Below, piece by piece: positions 43,016 through 54,648 of a stretch of 64,000 bases of DNA. The stretch lies in assembly GCA_034440635.1 (NCBI GenBank), contig JAOTON010000474.1, positions 186,001 through 250,000 on the forward strand, written 5' to 3'. This DNA comes from Lepas anatifera (lineage: Eukaryota > Arthropoda > Thecostraca > Lepadidae). Both the position numbers and the translations under genes were made by a program. A model generated the notes under the pieces. It had not been told where the DNA came from, searched no databases, and saw nothing but the letters and a program-made list of their open reading frames with translations. How positions within the stretch are numbered: position 1 is the first letter of the stretch; every line of letters begins with the position of its first letter.

Positions 43016-44083
43016 CTGCGGAGAGCGGCAGTCACCCGGTCAACATTTAGCGTGTATTCCTTATTCATTAAGACAGAATGAGTTTGTGAGCGAAAGCAAA
43101 CAAGCAAACGCACGCATACGTGCGGGGAATTCAAGCTTCGTGATGCAATCCAATCTGCATATATGTGTATCATGAACAAAACCCACGAGATTGTCAGACC
43201 TTCTGAACTAGATAAGCAGACTCCTCGCTTTTTGCATTGCGTCGAAGTTTAACAAATCTGGATTAGGGTATAGGATCCGCATGTGCAAATGTGCGATTTG
43301 GAGGCCGAAATCTAGAAAGACAGCGTCGTGCTGCACGTGATATCAGGAAAAATCAAAACAGGCAGAAGGGTGTAAAATGTCGCGTATTCCTCTATATTAC
43401 CAGTCGCCTGCCCTAGGATGCAAATATTTGATAACTGATAAAGTTGTCATATAATTATCATTTGATATCGCTTTATGCTATACACTATTACTCAATTTTC
43501 TGAGTTCTTTCAATAAATATACTTCGATCTGGCTTTTCAAGCGATAACTAACTGTTTCTTTTAATAATAGGTGTCAAATGGTAGCTACCTAAGGATGGTA
43601 TCAATGTATTTTTTTCTAGATAGCTTCTTGGACCCTGAGTCATTTCTTTGGCGTTATACCAAGGCAGAAGACAGCCACCAAAGTGAAGCAAAACCACATA
43701 GTTATGTATTTTTAAGTAAATTATTATATTTATTAAATTAAAAATAATGAAACAAATCGATTTCGAGTGTTCAATGGTAAACACTCATTCGAGTTCATTC
43801 GAGTCCCCAAAGGTGAAACTGCTAAAACTGCTGAAACTGCTTAAACTGCTGCAAAACCATGCACCTGCTAACCTGTGCTTGACAATTGGGAATCTCAAAT
43901 CTAGCTTTGTATAGCCTTGGGTAAACTTGTGCCATGGAGTACAGCTGTTTTAATCGAGAAATTGCCGATAGTTTTTGTCATAGAATATGTTTAATTACAT
44001 TTTAATTAGCTATTGCTTTTAAGAACAGCATTGGTAGCCCTCCAGGCGACTAACTTTAACGAAAACGACAACCGTAAACTCAC
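43016..44083 (-). other. Intronic sequence
   Basis: Part of the 14.5 kb SLC22 intron. AT-rich with a small cluster of AAACTGCT words near 43815-43855; nothing else recognised. Confidence 0.4.
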
Positions 44084-44198
44084 ATTTCAAGTTGCTCCTG
44101 GTACCGCCATAACGTAAATACTGCTGCTAGAAAATAAGACACAGCCATCCCCATGGTTATAATGATCCAGAATCTTAGGATCTCACCAAAGTAGTTGA
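44084..44198 (-). CDS. Candidate exon encoding one membrane segment, unassigned
   Basis: On the minus strand, acceptor CGTTCATTTAG precedes 44198 and donor GTGAGT follows 44084. The open phase encodes NYFGEILRFWIIITMGMAVS and FLAAVFTLWRY, one hydrophobic helix. It is in the SLC22 intron but enters with two bases of a codon, so it cannot join the phase-zero end of the exon at 57555. It may be an exon of another gene, a relic exon, or chance. Confidence 0.32.
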
Positions 44199-45719
44199 CT
44201 AAATGAACGGTTAACTGTCACTGGTACCTGCCCTCATCCAAGTTCGAGGCCTGTTTTACTCCCTCCCCCACCCGTAAGTTTTTTTCCGAGGTGGCTGGAA
44301 AACAGCGACACTCCATGGAAATGGGACGTAAAGTAGCTACCAAGTACTAACTAGTTATTAAGCAGCTGGACAAAGTGGCATGAAGAAGTGAATAGAAGCT
44401 ATGCTATTTCAGCATAGATACTTTGTAAATGTGAGTATTCTAATTTTCAATCCAGTGCATGCTTTCTCAGTAGTATTACATTAATTTTTAGCAGGCGTTT
44501 CCTCTTGTCATTCTTTTATTAAGGTTTAAGGTCATTCGCTCATTTTTTCAGTTTTTGCATTATGCTAGTATGGAATTTAATGTTAATCCAAATCTGATAA
44601 AGTAGAATATCTTAAGAAATAAGCCATTGATTACACCCTTTTCAGTGGTAAATAATGGAAAACATTTGTGGGAATTTAGTGTAGTACAGTTTTTTCAGCT
44701 GGAAACGTTTCTCAGGCCACCTTGGAAAGATAAGTGACCCCACCCTCGCAAAATAGTCCAGTATTACCTTTTTAGCCGATTTTGGCTAATTAAAAGGCGT
44801 TATAATTTCATTATTTTACGTTGGTTGCTCCCCACCAAACATTTCTACTACATCTGCCTCTGGGTACATCTACATATTAAACTCTTGAATTTATATCACC
44901 AGTCCCTGAAAAGCTTCCAATCACGTCTCAGATCATACATGGAACGTTGATACCATTCTGAAGCCAACTGCATATCTGTAGTCAACACCACTCTGACAAT
45001 ACACTCGAATGAAAAGCATTGTGAAAAGCTCAAGACCAAATCAATGGCAGTGCCCATTATCCTCCTAAGTAATTTGGGAATTTCTGTCTAAAAAACAACC
45101 GTCCGATAGGCCACACATTGGCGCCCCCTCTGGACACAAGTCGGGCCCCCAGACAAATAATCCCTCCCTTCGAAAATAACGGACCACGTGTTAAACATGC
45201 AACCAGCATTTTAATTTACCAGCCATATTCTTCTATTGCACAGCGTGTCATTAGTGATCTAATATAGATATTATATTTAATTGCCACTAAAATGATAGCC
45301 TCCCCCCTTGCAGGACACCTAGATTTATATGGCACAGTTGTCACTTTTCAACATAGAACCCAATGATGGTGGTTGGCATTTGGTAGCAGGTTAGATACCT
45401 GAAATGTTACAGGTAAATTTTTAACACAAAACATTATTTTAAGCATGTATACGGCATTAACAGAAGTACAAACAATACGTTATGCACTGTTCTGCTTAAT
45501 CATTCATTATATCGCAAGGACAATCACATTTAGAGTTTAGTATCTTCAATTTAGCAGACCGGTTTAGGTACCCTGAATTTAGTATTCAGCACGCCTAATA
45601 ATTACAAAAATAGCTGGACAGAGGATCTACATTAGCTATATAACAACGGAAAAAATATTCCAATTAAGTGTAACGATCCGATAATGTACAGCCTGCTGAC
45701 CCAAAGTATGTGAAGCCTA
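44199..45719 (-). other. Intronic sequence with eroded element debris
   Basis: A GC-rich fragment like a TTAA-element end near 44250-44310 (CCTCCCCCACCC, GTAAGTTTTTTTCCGAGG) and a hAT-like GGCGCCCCCTCTGG word at 45120. Otherwise AT-rich with nothing recognised. Confidence 0.4.
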
Positions 45720-46209
45720 TTAACCTGCGCCCCGGTGGGCCTCCGAGCCACCGTCGCCCTGGTGGGAGGGGAGGTGTTTGAACATCCCCGCTTGAACTCA
45801 ACGCCTATGCAGGAAACGCAAAGGCTGGTGGATGGCTCATAAAATTCATGAAGACACTAGATTTATCACTTCTTGGCTCAGGTCAATCTTAAGGTTATGA
45901 CAGGTCAAAGAAGGTTGGATGTTAGGGTAGTGCTTCCGGACTGTAGCGTCTGACAAACTAGAGTTAGAATCATTTTTAGGCACAATTCGCTTCCTCTCTT
46001 CACGGCCAATCGAATGATGTATAATATGTCTATGCTAGATCAAAACAAAAAAATGCACTGACCTCAGGTCAGGTCAAGATCACTTTCCGACCTTGCATGG
46101 TCAATACTCGTATCAATCGATTCGCAATAGCGATCAAAACGCAATGGTATCAAAATGAAAGCTGTATCATTATGTCCTGTAAAGTAAAGACCTAAGTCTG
46201 AAGACTGTT

Positions 46210-47049
46210 TAACACGCGCATTGACGGGGGGCGGCTACCCGCCCCCTCGGGTTTTTCAGAGATAGCAGAAAAACGGCGGCGCGTAGCGCCGCCGTACTTG
46301 GCATAACTTTTCCCTCATCATTTTTACAACTTGTGTAAAAATTTTAAGGTTAGGTCATCTCAGGTCAGGTCACCAGTACAGGTCAAGTGACCCTATCTCA
46401 AAAAAGTTTAAGATAGCATAAGTCGGAGCAGGGTGAGCTTATTCGATTCAAACTCATATCACATAATGGCCCCACCGAGTTCTCTAAAATATGTTCTGGT
46501 ATTTTTGATATTGATGGCCTAAGGTCAGGTACGAGGCATGACCTCTCCATTGGAAATACATGGGAAAAATGTTTTTTACGGAATAACTCAGTAACGGATG
46601 GTGATAGAGCATTTATTTTAGCTGCTTTAGACTCGCCTGGGCTTTGCAATTCTAATGATAGGCATTTTATATAATTTGACCCTGACCAGACCTCAGGTCA
46701 GGTCAAATCCTTAATTTGACCTAACAAGGTCAAATTATATATCATTCCATTCGGCTTGCTGAGAGAATTCATATAGTTCAAGTCGTTTTGCTCTATCTTT
46801 ACTTGTTCAGATGTAATAGCCGAAAAACTTAACTTCCCTATGACGGCATGTTTTGACATCTCGTGACCTTAAATGTGACCTGACAAAAAATGATTCAAAT
46901 GTTTTCGATGGAGAAGTGGATGAGCAGCCCAACGCCGTTCACCGTTTTTCGCTACCTACCGTGGTTCTCGAGATCTTATGAGAGGGCAGGTTACCCGCCC
47001 CCCCCGTCAAAGCGAAGGTGGCTCAGACCCCCTTCAATGCGCGTGTTAA
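46210..47049. mobile_element. TTAA family C element (C5) inside A4
   Basis: An 840 bp unit with TTAA at 46210-46213 and 47046-47049. Simple left end with hairpin GGCGGCGCGTAGCGCCGCC at about 46276, compound right end. Very similar to C1. Confidence 0.8.
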
Positions 47050-47292
47050 GTAGCCCCAGATGACCACTCGGACGTCACAGGTAAAAAATTGCAACATGAA
47101 CCAGAAAAGGGGCCCAGGATACTTTGATTTGGAGAATACGAATGTATTTTCAGCTGTATCTACACAAATACATCCCAATTCCTGTTTTCCTCATGTATTT
47201 CCAACAGTGACGGATCTAGGATTTCGTTAAGGGGGGGCCCAGGCTCGGAGGGCGCCGAACCTGGGGGCGCCGAACCTGAGGGGCGCCAATTT

Positions 47293-48095
47293 CAGTGGCG
47301 GATCTAGCCGGTCGGTTTGGGAGGAGCAAACCAAAGTCGAAAAGCAAAAAAAAAAAACGTCACGCAGTAAAAAGCTGCGCTACCAATATCACTTGCCCGT
47401 AGAATTTTGGGTATTTGAGGCGAAAAGCAAAAAAACTTCACGGGGTGAAAAATATGGGCTCGAGATACTTCTTCCCATCCAAGGCTGGCTATACTATGAC
47501 TTGCTATACTATGGAGGTCTGGCTATACTATAACTGAGCATTATTGATATTTACTCCATGATTCTGATGAAGGACTGTGCCCGAATATATAATCCTCAGT
47601 GTTTTTTTACATTTCCGGATTCGAGGGGACAGGCCAGGGAACATCTTATCAACTTATGTTCTGTTTGAAGTTGAGAGTTGGAACACCAGAATCTTGCTTA
47701 TAAACTAAGAAGGAGTAGGGGAAAAAAGGAGGTCGATCGCTTTGGGGGGCGAAAACGCAGTTTTGCCCCGAGCTTTTTCGTTTGGGGGAATGCCTTTTTC
47801 CCTCCCCCTTGCATAGGCGGATCCAGGGGGGCAAGGGGGCACGTGCCCCCCGATCGACCCTCGGCGCCCCCTGAAAGGTCGATGGCGCCCCCCTGAAATG
47901 TCGCTTCCCACCCCCCCAGGATGCGAAAGTCGGCGCCCACCGATAGGATTTGGCGCCCACCTGATAGCTTTTGCCGGTCATAAGTGGCGCCCCCTGGTCC
48001 GGATGGCGCCCCCCGGTCGGGATGGCGCCCCCCGGGAAGGTGCCCCCCCGATTGGCAATCCTGGATCCGCCTATGCCCCCTTGGATCCGCCACTG
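47293..48095. mobile_element. hAT-like element nested in the 7.1 kb element
   Basis: An 803 bp unit with perfect duplication GCCAATTT at 47285-47292 and 48096-48103. Termini CAGTGGCGGATCTAGC and TTGGATCCGCCACTG. Related to the outer element's ends and to the remnant at 58093-58520. It contains the next nested element. Confidence 0.85.
47812..48075. mobile_element. Innermost hAT-like MITE
   Basis: A 264 bp unit with perfect duplication CCCCCTTG at 47804-47811 and 48076-48083. Termini CATAGGCGGATCCAGG and CCTGGATCCGCCTATG. GC-rich interior with repeated GGCGCCCCC and GGTGCCCCC words. Confidence 0.87.
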
Positions 48096-48409
48096 GCCAA
48101 TTTAACACCCAAAAGGCGGCCAGTGTCAATGAAGAACGCGTTTAAAAAAGGATTTGTAAATGCTTATTTTCATGAAAGCTTCCTCTCAGTGAGGACATGT
48201 TCACGTTTACCATCAAGCATATTTCAGGCCAGCTAACGACTGGTACCGTGGTAGAAAATGCTGAAAGCACCCACTGACACTAACTGAAGCACGATGAGCA
48301 AATAATACAGTTATATTCGGTCATGGTAAAAACTGAGGTGTCGTATCCACCACCTCCACTTATCACAGTTGTCCTGGCTAACGGCTCCATACTGAAATAG
48401 CCGATTGAC

Positions 48410-49150
48410 GCTAACCTGAGCCTCATAGGCCGCAGAACCTCTGCGGGCCTGGGCCCCTGAGTTTTCGGTGACTTCCTGAGTTTATATCGAGTCCCCTCAG
48501 CTGATCTGGGACCGCTTTAGTTAACCAGGCTCTCACACTGAACTTGAAACCTATATGTCGCCGCTGAAGCCTATTAAGCTTTTTGGGCCCTTTTATTGAT
48601 ATAGGGCCCCCTCAACCGGTCCTGGGCCCTCTGAGCTAAAAGCTGGAGCTCTGAGCTCTGAGCCCCAAGCTGGATTAGTGTCCCTTAAGCTGGTCAGGGT
48701 CCCCTGGGTTGGTATTGTTTTCGTTTAACTGATATAGATCCCTTCAGCTTGTTTGGGGCCTGTTGTGCGTATCTGGGCACTAGTTCGTCGAGGCACCCAG
48801 CTAGTCTGGCCCTATTAGTTTTATGGGCCTTCTGAGCTTCTGCAGGTTCCCCTCAGAGTGTCTGGGCCCCATGAGTTGAAAATTGGACCCCTGGGTTAGT
48901 TTTGGGTTCCTGAGCTTATTTAGAAACAGTTTAAATAGGTAGGCACCCCACGCTGGTCTTGAGAATCCTGTGTTGGCGCTGAGGTCAAATGAGCTCGTCG
49001 GGGGCCCTTATCTGGGGCCCCCTTAACTGGCACGGACCCCTCAGCTGATTTTGGAGACCCAAAATCCTCCTACCGGATTCCACCCACGCCAGATTTCCTG
49101 ACTCCCTGAGGGCCCCTGGGGGCCATTGGGGATTTTTCCCGCGATCAGCG
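48410..49150. repeat. Degenerate GGGCCCC-(C)TGAGTT repeat tract
   Basis: Words such as GGGCCCCCTCAGCTG, GGGCCCCTGAG and GGTCCCCTCAG recur every 25-40 bases without a strict period. It resembles the larger array at 50515-54050 in composition and may be an older version of the same kind of repeat. Confidence 0.5.
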
Positions 49151-49189
49151 CTAGGGCCTCTCTCCCGAGACAAAGCTTACAACATGGCT

Positions 49190-50215
49190 CTGTGTATATA
49201 CTCTAGCATCTGCCAGAGTTGAGCTAGTGTTGTAAGGCAAAGTCTTGGAGGCCGAATCTCTGTATTGGCGAACGCATGCGGTTTATATACGTCCACAGGA
49301 CAAAGCCGTACCCCCGCACACGTGTCGGTGTGCGCTGCGCCTGAGATCCCGTCGCTCGGGCTGGCGCGTGGGGGTGCACGCCTGGCACGTGGTGTGTGCG
49401 GTGGTTCGCGTGCGGTAGCGAAGGGGTGCAAGGTATAACATTATAAAATACAATATAACACTAGAATCATTTTTAGGCACACTTCGCTTCCTCTCGTTAC
49501 GGCGAATCATCAAATAATGCATAATATGACTATACTAGGTCAAAACATAAAAAATGACCTGACCTAAGGCTTGGTCAAGGTCACCATTTAGCCTAGCATA
49601 GTCAGTATGCATATGAATCAACTCACAATAGCAATAAAAATGGTATCAAATACGAGTTTTATCAATATTTCCTGCAAAGCAATTAACCCAAGTCTTAAAA
49701 CCTGCTTAGGAAGCCCCACATGAACTCTCAGAGGTAACATGTCTAAACTTGCAACATGAACCGATAAAGAGGCCTAGGATACCATGATTTGGGGAATCCG
49801 AGGGTATTCCAAGCGGCGTCTGCAGACATAGAGCAATTTTTCGGCAAATTTTCGTTTTACCCCATGCATTTTCAATGGAGAGGTCATGATTCGTACCTGT
49901 CCCTAGGCCATCGATGAGAAAAATTCTGCAATAAATGTATTAGTACTTTTTGGTCCCATTATATGGTACAAGTTTGAATTCGATACATTCACCCTTTTCT
50001 TACTTACGCCAACTTAAACATTTTTTGGGGTGAGGTCACTTGACCTGCACTGGTGACCTGACCTGAGATGACGCAACCTTAAAGTTTGAGGGAAAGTTGC
50101 GGAATTGATCAATGATAAGGTGTGACAAGTACTGTGTCGCTTCGCGCCGACGTTTTTTCGTGCCACTGGGAGACCTCGAGGGGGTGTTCAAGCACCCCCC
50201 CAACGGGCCGGAACG
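49190..50215. mobile_element. TTAA family A fragment (A6)
   Basis: The family A body (CTAGCATCTGCCAGAGTTGAG, a slight variant of the same word at 26515) is split by the solo LTR at 49228-49460 and continues to the simple end GAGGGGGTGTTCAAGCACCC near 50180. No TTAA survives at either end. Confidence 0.52.
49228..49460 (-). mobile_element. Solo LTR of an LTR retrotransposon
   Basis: A 233 bp unit read on the minus strand as TGTTATATTG ... CCTTACAACA, the TG...CA form of a long terminal repeat, with a 4 bp duplication CTAG at 49224-49227 and 49461-49464. A TATA-like GTATATAAACCGC is followed about 25 bases later by an ACAGAGATTCGG start-like region, fitting U3 and R. A second copy lies at 57861-58092. 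No internal retroelement sequence remains, so it arose by LTR-LTR recombination. Confidence 0.68.
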
Positions 50216-50514
50216 GGGCTCGAATACTCTAGAACAGGGCTGAGGCCAAAAGGGAAGGCTCTAAACAATGTCTGCAATTTTTGGGGTCAAGGTCCTTCAA
50301 GGTCATTGACCTATTACGGCACAACCCAACATATTATGCCTAATTTACGCTATAACTAGCACTGTGCCCAAGCTTACCAATGATCTTTGATCAAGCCTTG
50401 ATCACCAGGGCCAGTGACCTTTAAAATTGACCTGTAACCTTGATCTAAACACTGAATAACCTTTACTTTGATATAATAGCATACGTCATAATAGGAATCG
50501 TAACATTATGCAAC

Positions 50515-53500
50515 GTCATTTAGGGGCTGTCCAGGAGTACCTGTGCTCATCAGGGACACCTATGCTCTCTGGGGGGGGCTTTGCTTCGATGAGGCACCTG
50601 TGCCACCCAGGGGCACCTTCGCTCCCCAATGGGCGCAACCTAGCTATCCAGGGGCATCTTTGCTGTTCCGGGGGTGCCTTTGATACCCAGTGCTCAAGGG
50701 GAGCTTTTTCTTATCCAGGTTCACCATGGTATTGAGGGGCGTATTTTTATTCAAGGTAACCTATACTACCCAGTGGCGCCTACCCTATGCAAGGGGCGCT
50801 TAGGCTATCCAGGGGGCGGCAATTTGCTATGCATAGGGCGCCCTTATGCTATCCATGGGCACCTCATTCAGAGGGTGCCTCTGATATTCAGGGGCGCTTT
50901 TCCTATCAACAGGGTACCTGTGCCATCTTGGGGCTATTCTTATCAAGGGACGCTGCTGTTATTCAGGAATACCTACACCACTGTCGAGGGTCGCCTTTGC
51001 TACCCAGAGGCGCCTTTACTTCTTAGGAAATTTGGCGCCCGTGCTTTAAGGAGTGCTTCGGCATCGATTGATTGCTCTATTATTGGGCTTAGGTGCACGT
51101 GAACCTTGAGCTCATGTAGCGCCCATATTGTTGCTAAGGAACGCTTATGCTATCAAAGGGCGCCTTTACTATCCAGGGCCGCTGTTTTATTCAAGGCAGT
51201 CTGTTCTATCCACGGGCATCTGATATTTCGGGGGCGGTGCCTAGGCTATTCAGGAGGCGGTTTTTTCTCCACAGGGGCGCACTATTGCTTTCCAGGGGCG
51301 ACGTTACTGCCCAGGGGTGTCTTTCTATCCAGGGGCGCATATGCTGTCTAGGTGTATTTTTCAATCACAGACATGATTGAAATACATGCCCCTACGTTAT
51401 CCTGGGGTGCTTTTTGTCTCCGGTGAGGCGCTATTTTTCTCTTCCGGGCACCAGTTTATCCAAGGGCACCTATGCTGTCCAGAGAACCTTTGTTATCTAG
51501 GGCTGCCTTCGCTGTTAAGGGGCACCTTTGCTACCCAAAGGGAACATTTTACTTTCCTGGAGTGCTTATTTCCATCTAAAGGGAACATATGCTATCTTGG
51601 AGCGCCTTTGCAAACATGGGGCGCACTTTTCTATCCAGGTGCGCCTTTGCACTTGAGGGGGCGCCTCTGCAATCCAGGAGGAGCCCAAAATAGATGGAGA
51701 ATAAAAATTCTGAAATAGGGCGCTCGAACACTGAAATAAAGTGCCTAGTTATCAGAAAGAGGCGCTCATCTGCTGAGCGGGGAGGACTGCTGGTTGGTGA
51801 GGGCAGCGTTCTCGGAAACGGGGCGCACATACTGAAAAAGGCACCCGGTTGCAGCGATGGAGCACTAAGCCTTCAGTTATAGGTTAATGAAATGTGGTTA
51901 AAGGCAGTCCATGCTCAAATTGAGCGCTCGGGCCCTGTAACAGAGCGCGCGACTGTCAGACAGGTGTACCAAACCATAGACAGTAGGGCAGCTGAAGATG
52001 GAAAGGGACACCTATGATATCCTGGGGGCGCCTGTACTCTCAGGTGAGGCGCTTGTTTTCTTTCTCAGGCGCCTAGTTTATCCATGGCCGCCTATGCTGT
52101 CCAGATCATCTATTACAAGAAGGGTTAACTTTGCTGTCCAGGGGGTGCCTTTGCTATCCAAGGGCGCATATGATATCTGTATGGCGCTTTATGCAGAGGG
52201 CGCCTAGGCTGTCCAAGGGCGCCGTCCTAACCAAAGGCCGCCTTTCACTTCCCTGAAGTGCCTATTTCTATGTAAGGAGTGCATATATTATCTAGGAGTG
52301 CCCTTGATATACAGAGACGCCTTTTTGTCCAGCAGCGCCTTTGCTCTTGAGGGGCGCTGCTCCAATCCAGGGTAGCTGAAGATGGATAAGGGACATCTAT
52401 GTTATACAGGGGGAGCCTGTACTTTCCAATGGGGCGCTCGTTTTCCTTCTCGGGCTCCTAGTTTATCCAGGGGGCGTCTAGGCTATCCAAAGGCGGCTTT
52501 TCTATCGAAGGGGTGCCTTCCTAGGAGCGCCTTTGCTACCCAGGGGCGCCTTTGCTGTCCACGGCACTTGTGTTATCCAGGGTTGTATTTGCTGTCCAGT
52601 GGCACCTTTGCTATCCAAGGGTGCATATGACATCCGTAGGCGCTTTTTCCAGTGGGCGCCTAGGCTATCAAAGGGTGCCTTTTCTACCCAAGGTGAGCAT
52701 TTTATTTTCCTAAAGCGCCCATTTCTATCTAAGGGGCGCTTATGCTGCCCAGGACACCTATGTTACCAAGATTTGCCTTTACTGCCCAGGGGCGCCTTTC
52801 CTAGCCATGGGCGCATATAGTATCCGTAGGGCGCTTTATCCAGGGGGCGCCTAGGCTATCTAAAGGCGGTTTTTCTATCGAAAGGGTGCCTTCCTAGGGG
52901 CGCCTTTGCTACCCAGGGGCGCCTTTGCTGTCCACAGCACTTAGGGTTGTCTTTGCTGTCCAGGGGCGCCTTTGCTATCCAAGGGTGCATATGACATCCG
53001 TAGGGCGCTTTTTCCAGTGGGCGCCTAGGCTATCAAAGGGCGCCTTTTCTACCCAAGGTGAGCATTTTATTTTCCTAAAGCGCCCATTTCTATCTAAGGG
53101 GCGCTTATGCTGTCCAGGGCACCTATGTTACCAAGATTTGCCCTTGCAGCCCAGGAGCGCCTTTCCTAGCCAAGGGCGCATATGATATCCGTAGGGCGCT
53201 TCATCCAGGGGGCGCCTAGGCTACACAAAGGCGGTTTTTTATCGAAGGGCTGCCGTCCTAGGGGCGCCTTTGCTGTCCACAGCACTTGTGTTATCCAGGG
53301 TTGTCTTTGCTGTACAGGGGCGCCTTTGCTATCCAAGGGTGCATATGACATCCTTAGGGCGCTTTTTCCAGTGGGCGCCTAGGCTATCAAAGGGCGCCTT
53401 TTTCCACCCAAAGTGAGCATTTTATTTTCCTAAAGCGCCTACTTCTATCTAAGGGGCGCTTATGCTGTCCGGGGTACCTATGTTACCAAGATTTGCCTTT

Positions 53501-54050
53501 GCTGCCCAGGGGCGCCTTTCCTAGCCAAGGGCGCATATGATATCCGTAGTTCGCTTCATCCAGGGGGCGCCTAGACTATCCAAAGGCGGGTTTATATCGA
53601 AGGGGTGCCTTCCTAGGGGCGCCTTTGCTACCCAGGGGCGCCTTTGCTGTCCAGGGGCGCCTTTGCTATCCAAGGGTGCATATGACAAATGACATCCGTA
53701 GGGCGCTTTTTCCAGTGGGCGCCTAGGCTATCAAAGGGCGCTTTTTCTACCGAAGGTGAGCATTTTATTTTCCTAATGCTCCTATTTCTATCTAAAGAGC
53801 GCTTATGCTGTCCAGTTCACCTATGTTACCAAGATTTGCCTTTGCTGCCCAGGGGCGCCTTTCATAGCCAAGGGCGCATATGGTATCCGTAGGGTGCTTC
53901 ATCCAGGGGGCGCCTAGGCTACCCAGGGGCGCTTCATCCAGGGGGCGCCTAGGCTACTCAGGGGTACATTAGTTCCCCATGGCGCAATCTTGCTATCTAG
54001 TGGCGCCTTTTCTTTGCCGGGGCGCTTTTGTTAGCTTTCTAAATTTCATC
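50515..54050. repeat. Long degenerate array of CAGGGGCGCCTTTGCTATC-type units
   Basis: About 3.5 kb built from units of roughly 20-26 bases with consensus near AGGGGCGCCTTTGCTATCC. From about 52500 to 53890 the units are organised into a higher-order repeat: the marker TTTTATTTTCC recurs at 52700, 53065, 53420 and 53763, spacings of 365, 355 and 343. Reading frames stay open on both strands and give repetitive peptides (for example LLSKGAYDI, GRLCCPGHLCY); these are artefacts of the repeat, not proteins. Older, more diverged units lie at the left. Confidence 0.9.
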
Positions 54051-54200
54051 TTCAACATTTTGCTGGGGCGCAAAAGACCAGTAAAGGCGTCTAGTGTTTG
54101 GGCAGGGGCGCTTTGCCATGGTTTTAAGGAGTATGTGTTCATTCAAGTGGAATAAGTGGTATCTACCACCTTGGCGCACGAAATGGGTACAGGCGCGCCG

Positions 54201-54233
54201 CTCATATCAGGCGCCTTCGGCGCCCGATATGAG
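54201..54233. other. 15 bp-arm hairpin near the end of the 7.1 kb element
   Basis: CTCATATCAGGCGCC, a TTC loop, then GGCGCCCGATATGAG; 14 of 15 positions pair. It lies about 70 bases inside the right hAT terminus and could be a subterminal structural element. Confidence 0.6.
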
Positions 54234-54648
54234 ATGAGCTTTAGTGGGGCGCTTCGGAGCTAAGGGGGCCCGGGCCCCCTGGGCCCCCCTTGGATCCGTC
54301 ACTGATTTCCAATGGAGTTCATGATTCGTACCTGACCCTGGGTTATCGATATGACAAATCCCGGAATATATTTTGTAGCACGTGGTGTGGCCAACGTGGT
54401 ATAAGTGTTAATCCGATAGATTTACCTATTTTTTGCTTATGCCACCTTAAACATTTTTTTAGGTGATGTCACTTGACCTGCACTGGTGACCTGACCTGAG
54501 ATGACCCAACCTTAAATTTTGGTTAAAGTTATGGAAATGATCAATGACAAGGTGTGCCAAGTGCGGCGGAGCTTCGCGCCGCCATTTTCTCGTTCCGCCG
54601 GAGAAACCCAAGGGGTGTTCAAACATTCGCCACCGGGGCGAGGGTTAA

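Larger units (their letters stand above)
47205..54304. mobile_element. 7.1 kb hAT-ended element carrying a repeat array
   Basis: Perfect 8 bp duplication ATTTCCAA at 47197-47204 and 54305-54312 within the A4 body. Termini are CAGTGACGGATCTAGG and its inverse CTTGGATCCGTCACTG. Contents: nested hAT elements (47293-48095), a degenerate GGGCCCC repeat (48410-49150), a family A fragment with a solo LTR (49190-50215), a family E scrap (50230-50500), the long array (50515-54050) and a hairpin at 54201-54233. No transposase gene is recognisable, so it moved, if as one unit, with an outside hAT transposase. Confidence 0.72.
45720..54648. mobile_element. TTAA family A element (A4), split by two later insertions
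   Basis: TTAA at 45720-45723 and 54645-54648. Compound left end: CCTGCGCCCCGGTGGGCC, spacer GAGCCACCGTCGCC, then GTGTTTGAACATC. Simple right end: GGGTGTTCAAACATTCGCC then CCGGGGCGAGGGTTAA. Inserts are C5 (46210-47049) and the 7.1 kb hAT element (47205-54304). Without them the element is about 1 kb and matches A1. It lies inside the SLC22 intron. Confidence 0.7.

Noticed and set aside
47649..48236. Proline- and glycine-rich frames on both strands
   Set aside because: They overlap the nested hAT elements and reflect GGCGCCCCC-rich sequence.
50508..53892. Many overlapping plus-strand frames with repeated peptides such as LLSKGAYDI
   Set aside because: All come from the tandem array; several frames are open at once and the peptides simply mirror the DNA repeat.
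50515..54050. CRISPR-like array of short repeats
   Set aside because: Units are contiguous and degenerate with no constant repeat and unique spacers, and the DNA is eukaryotic.
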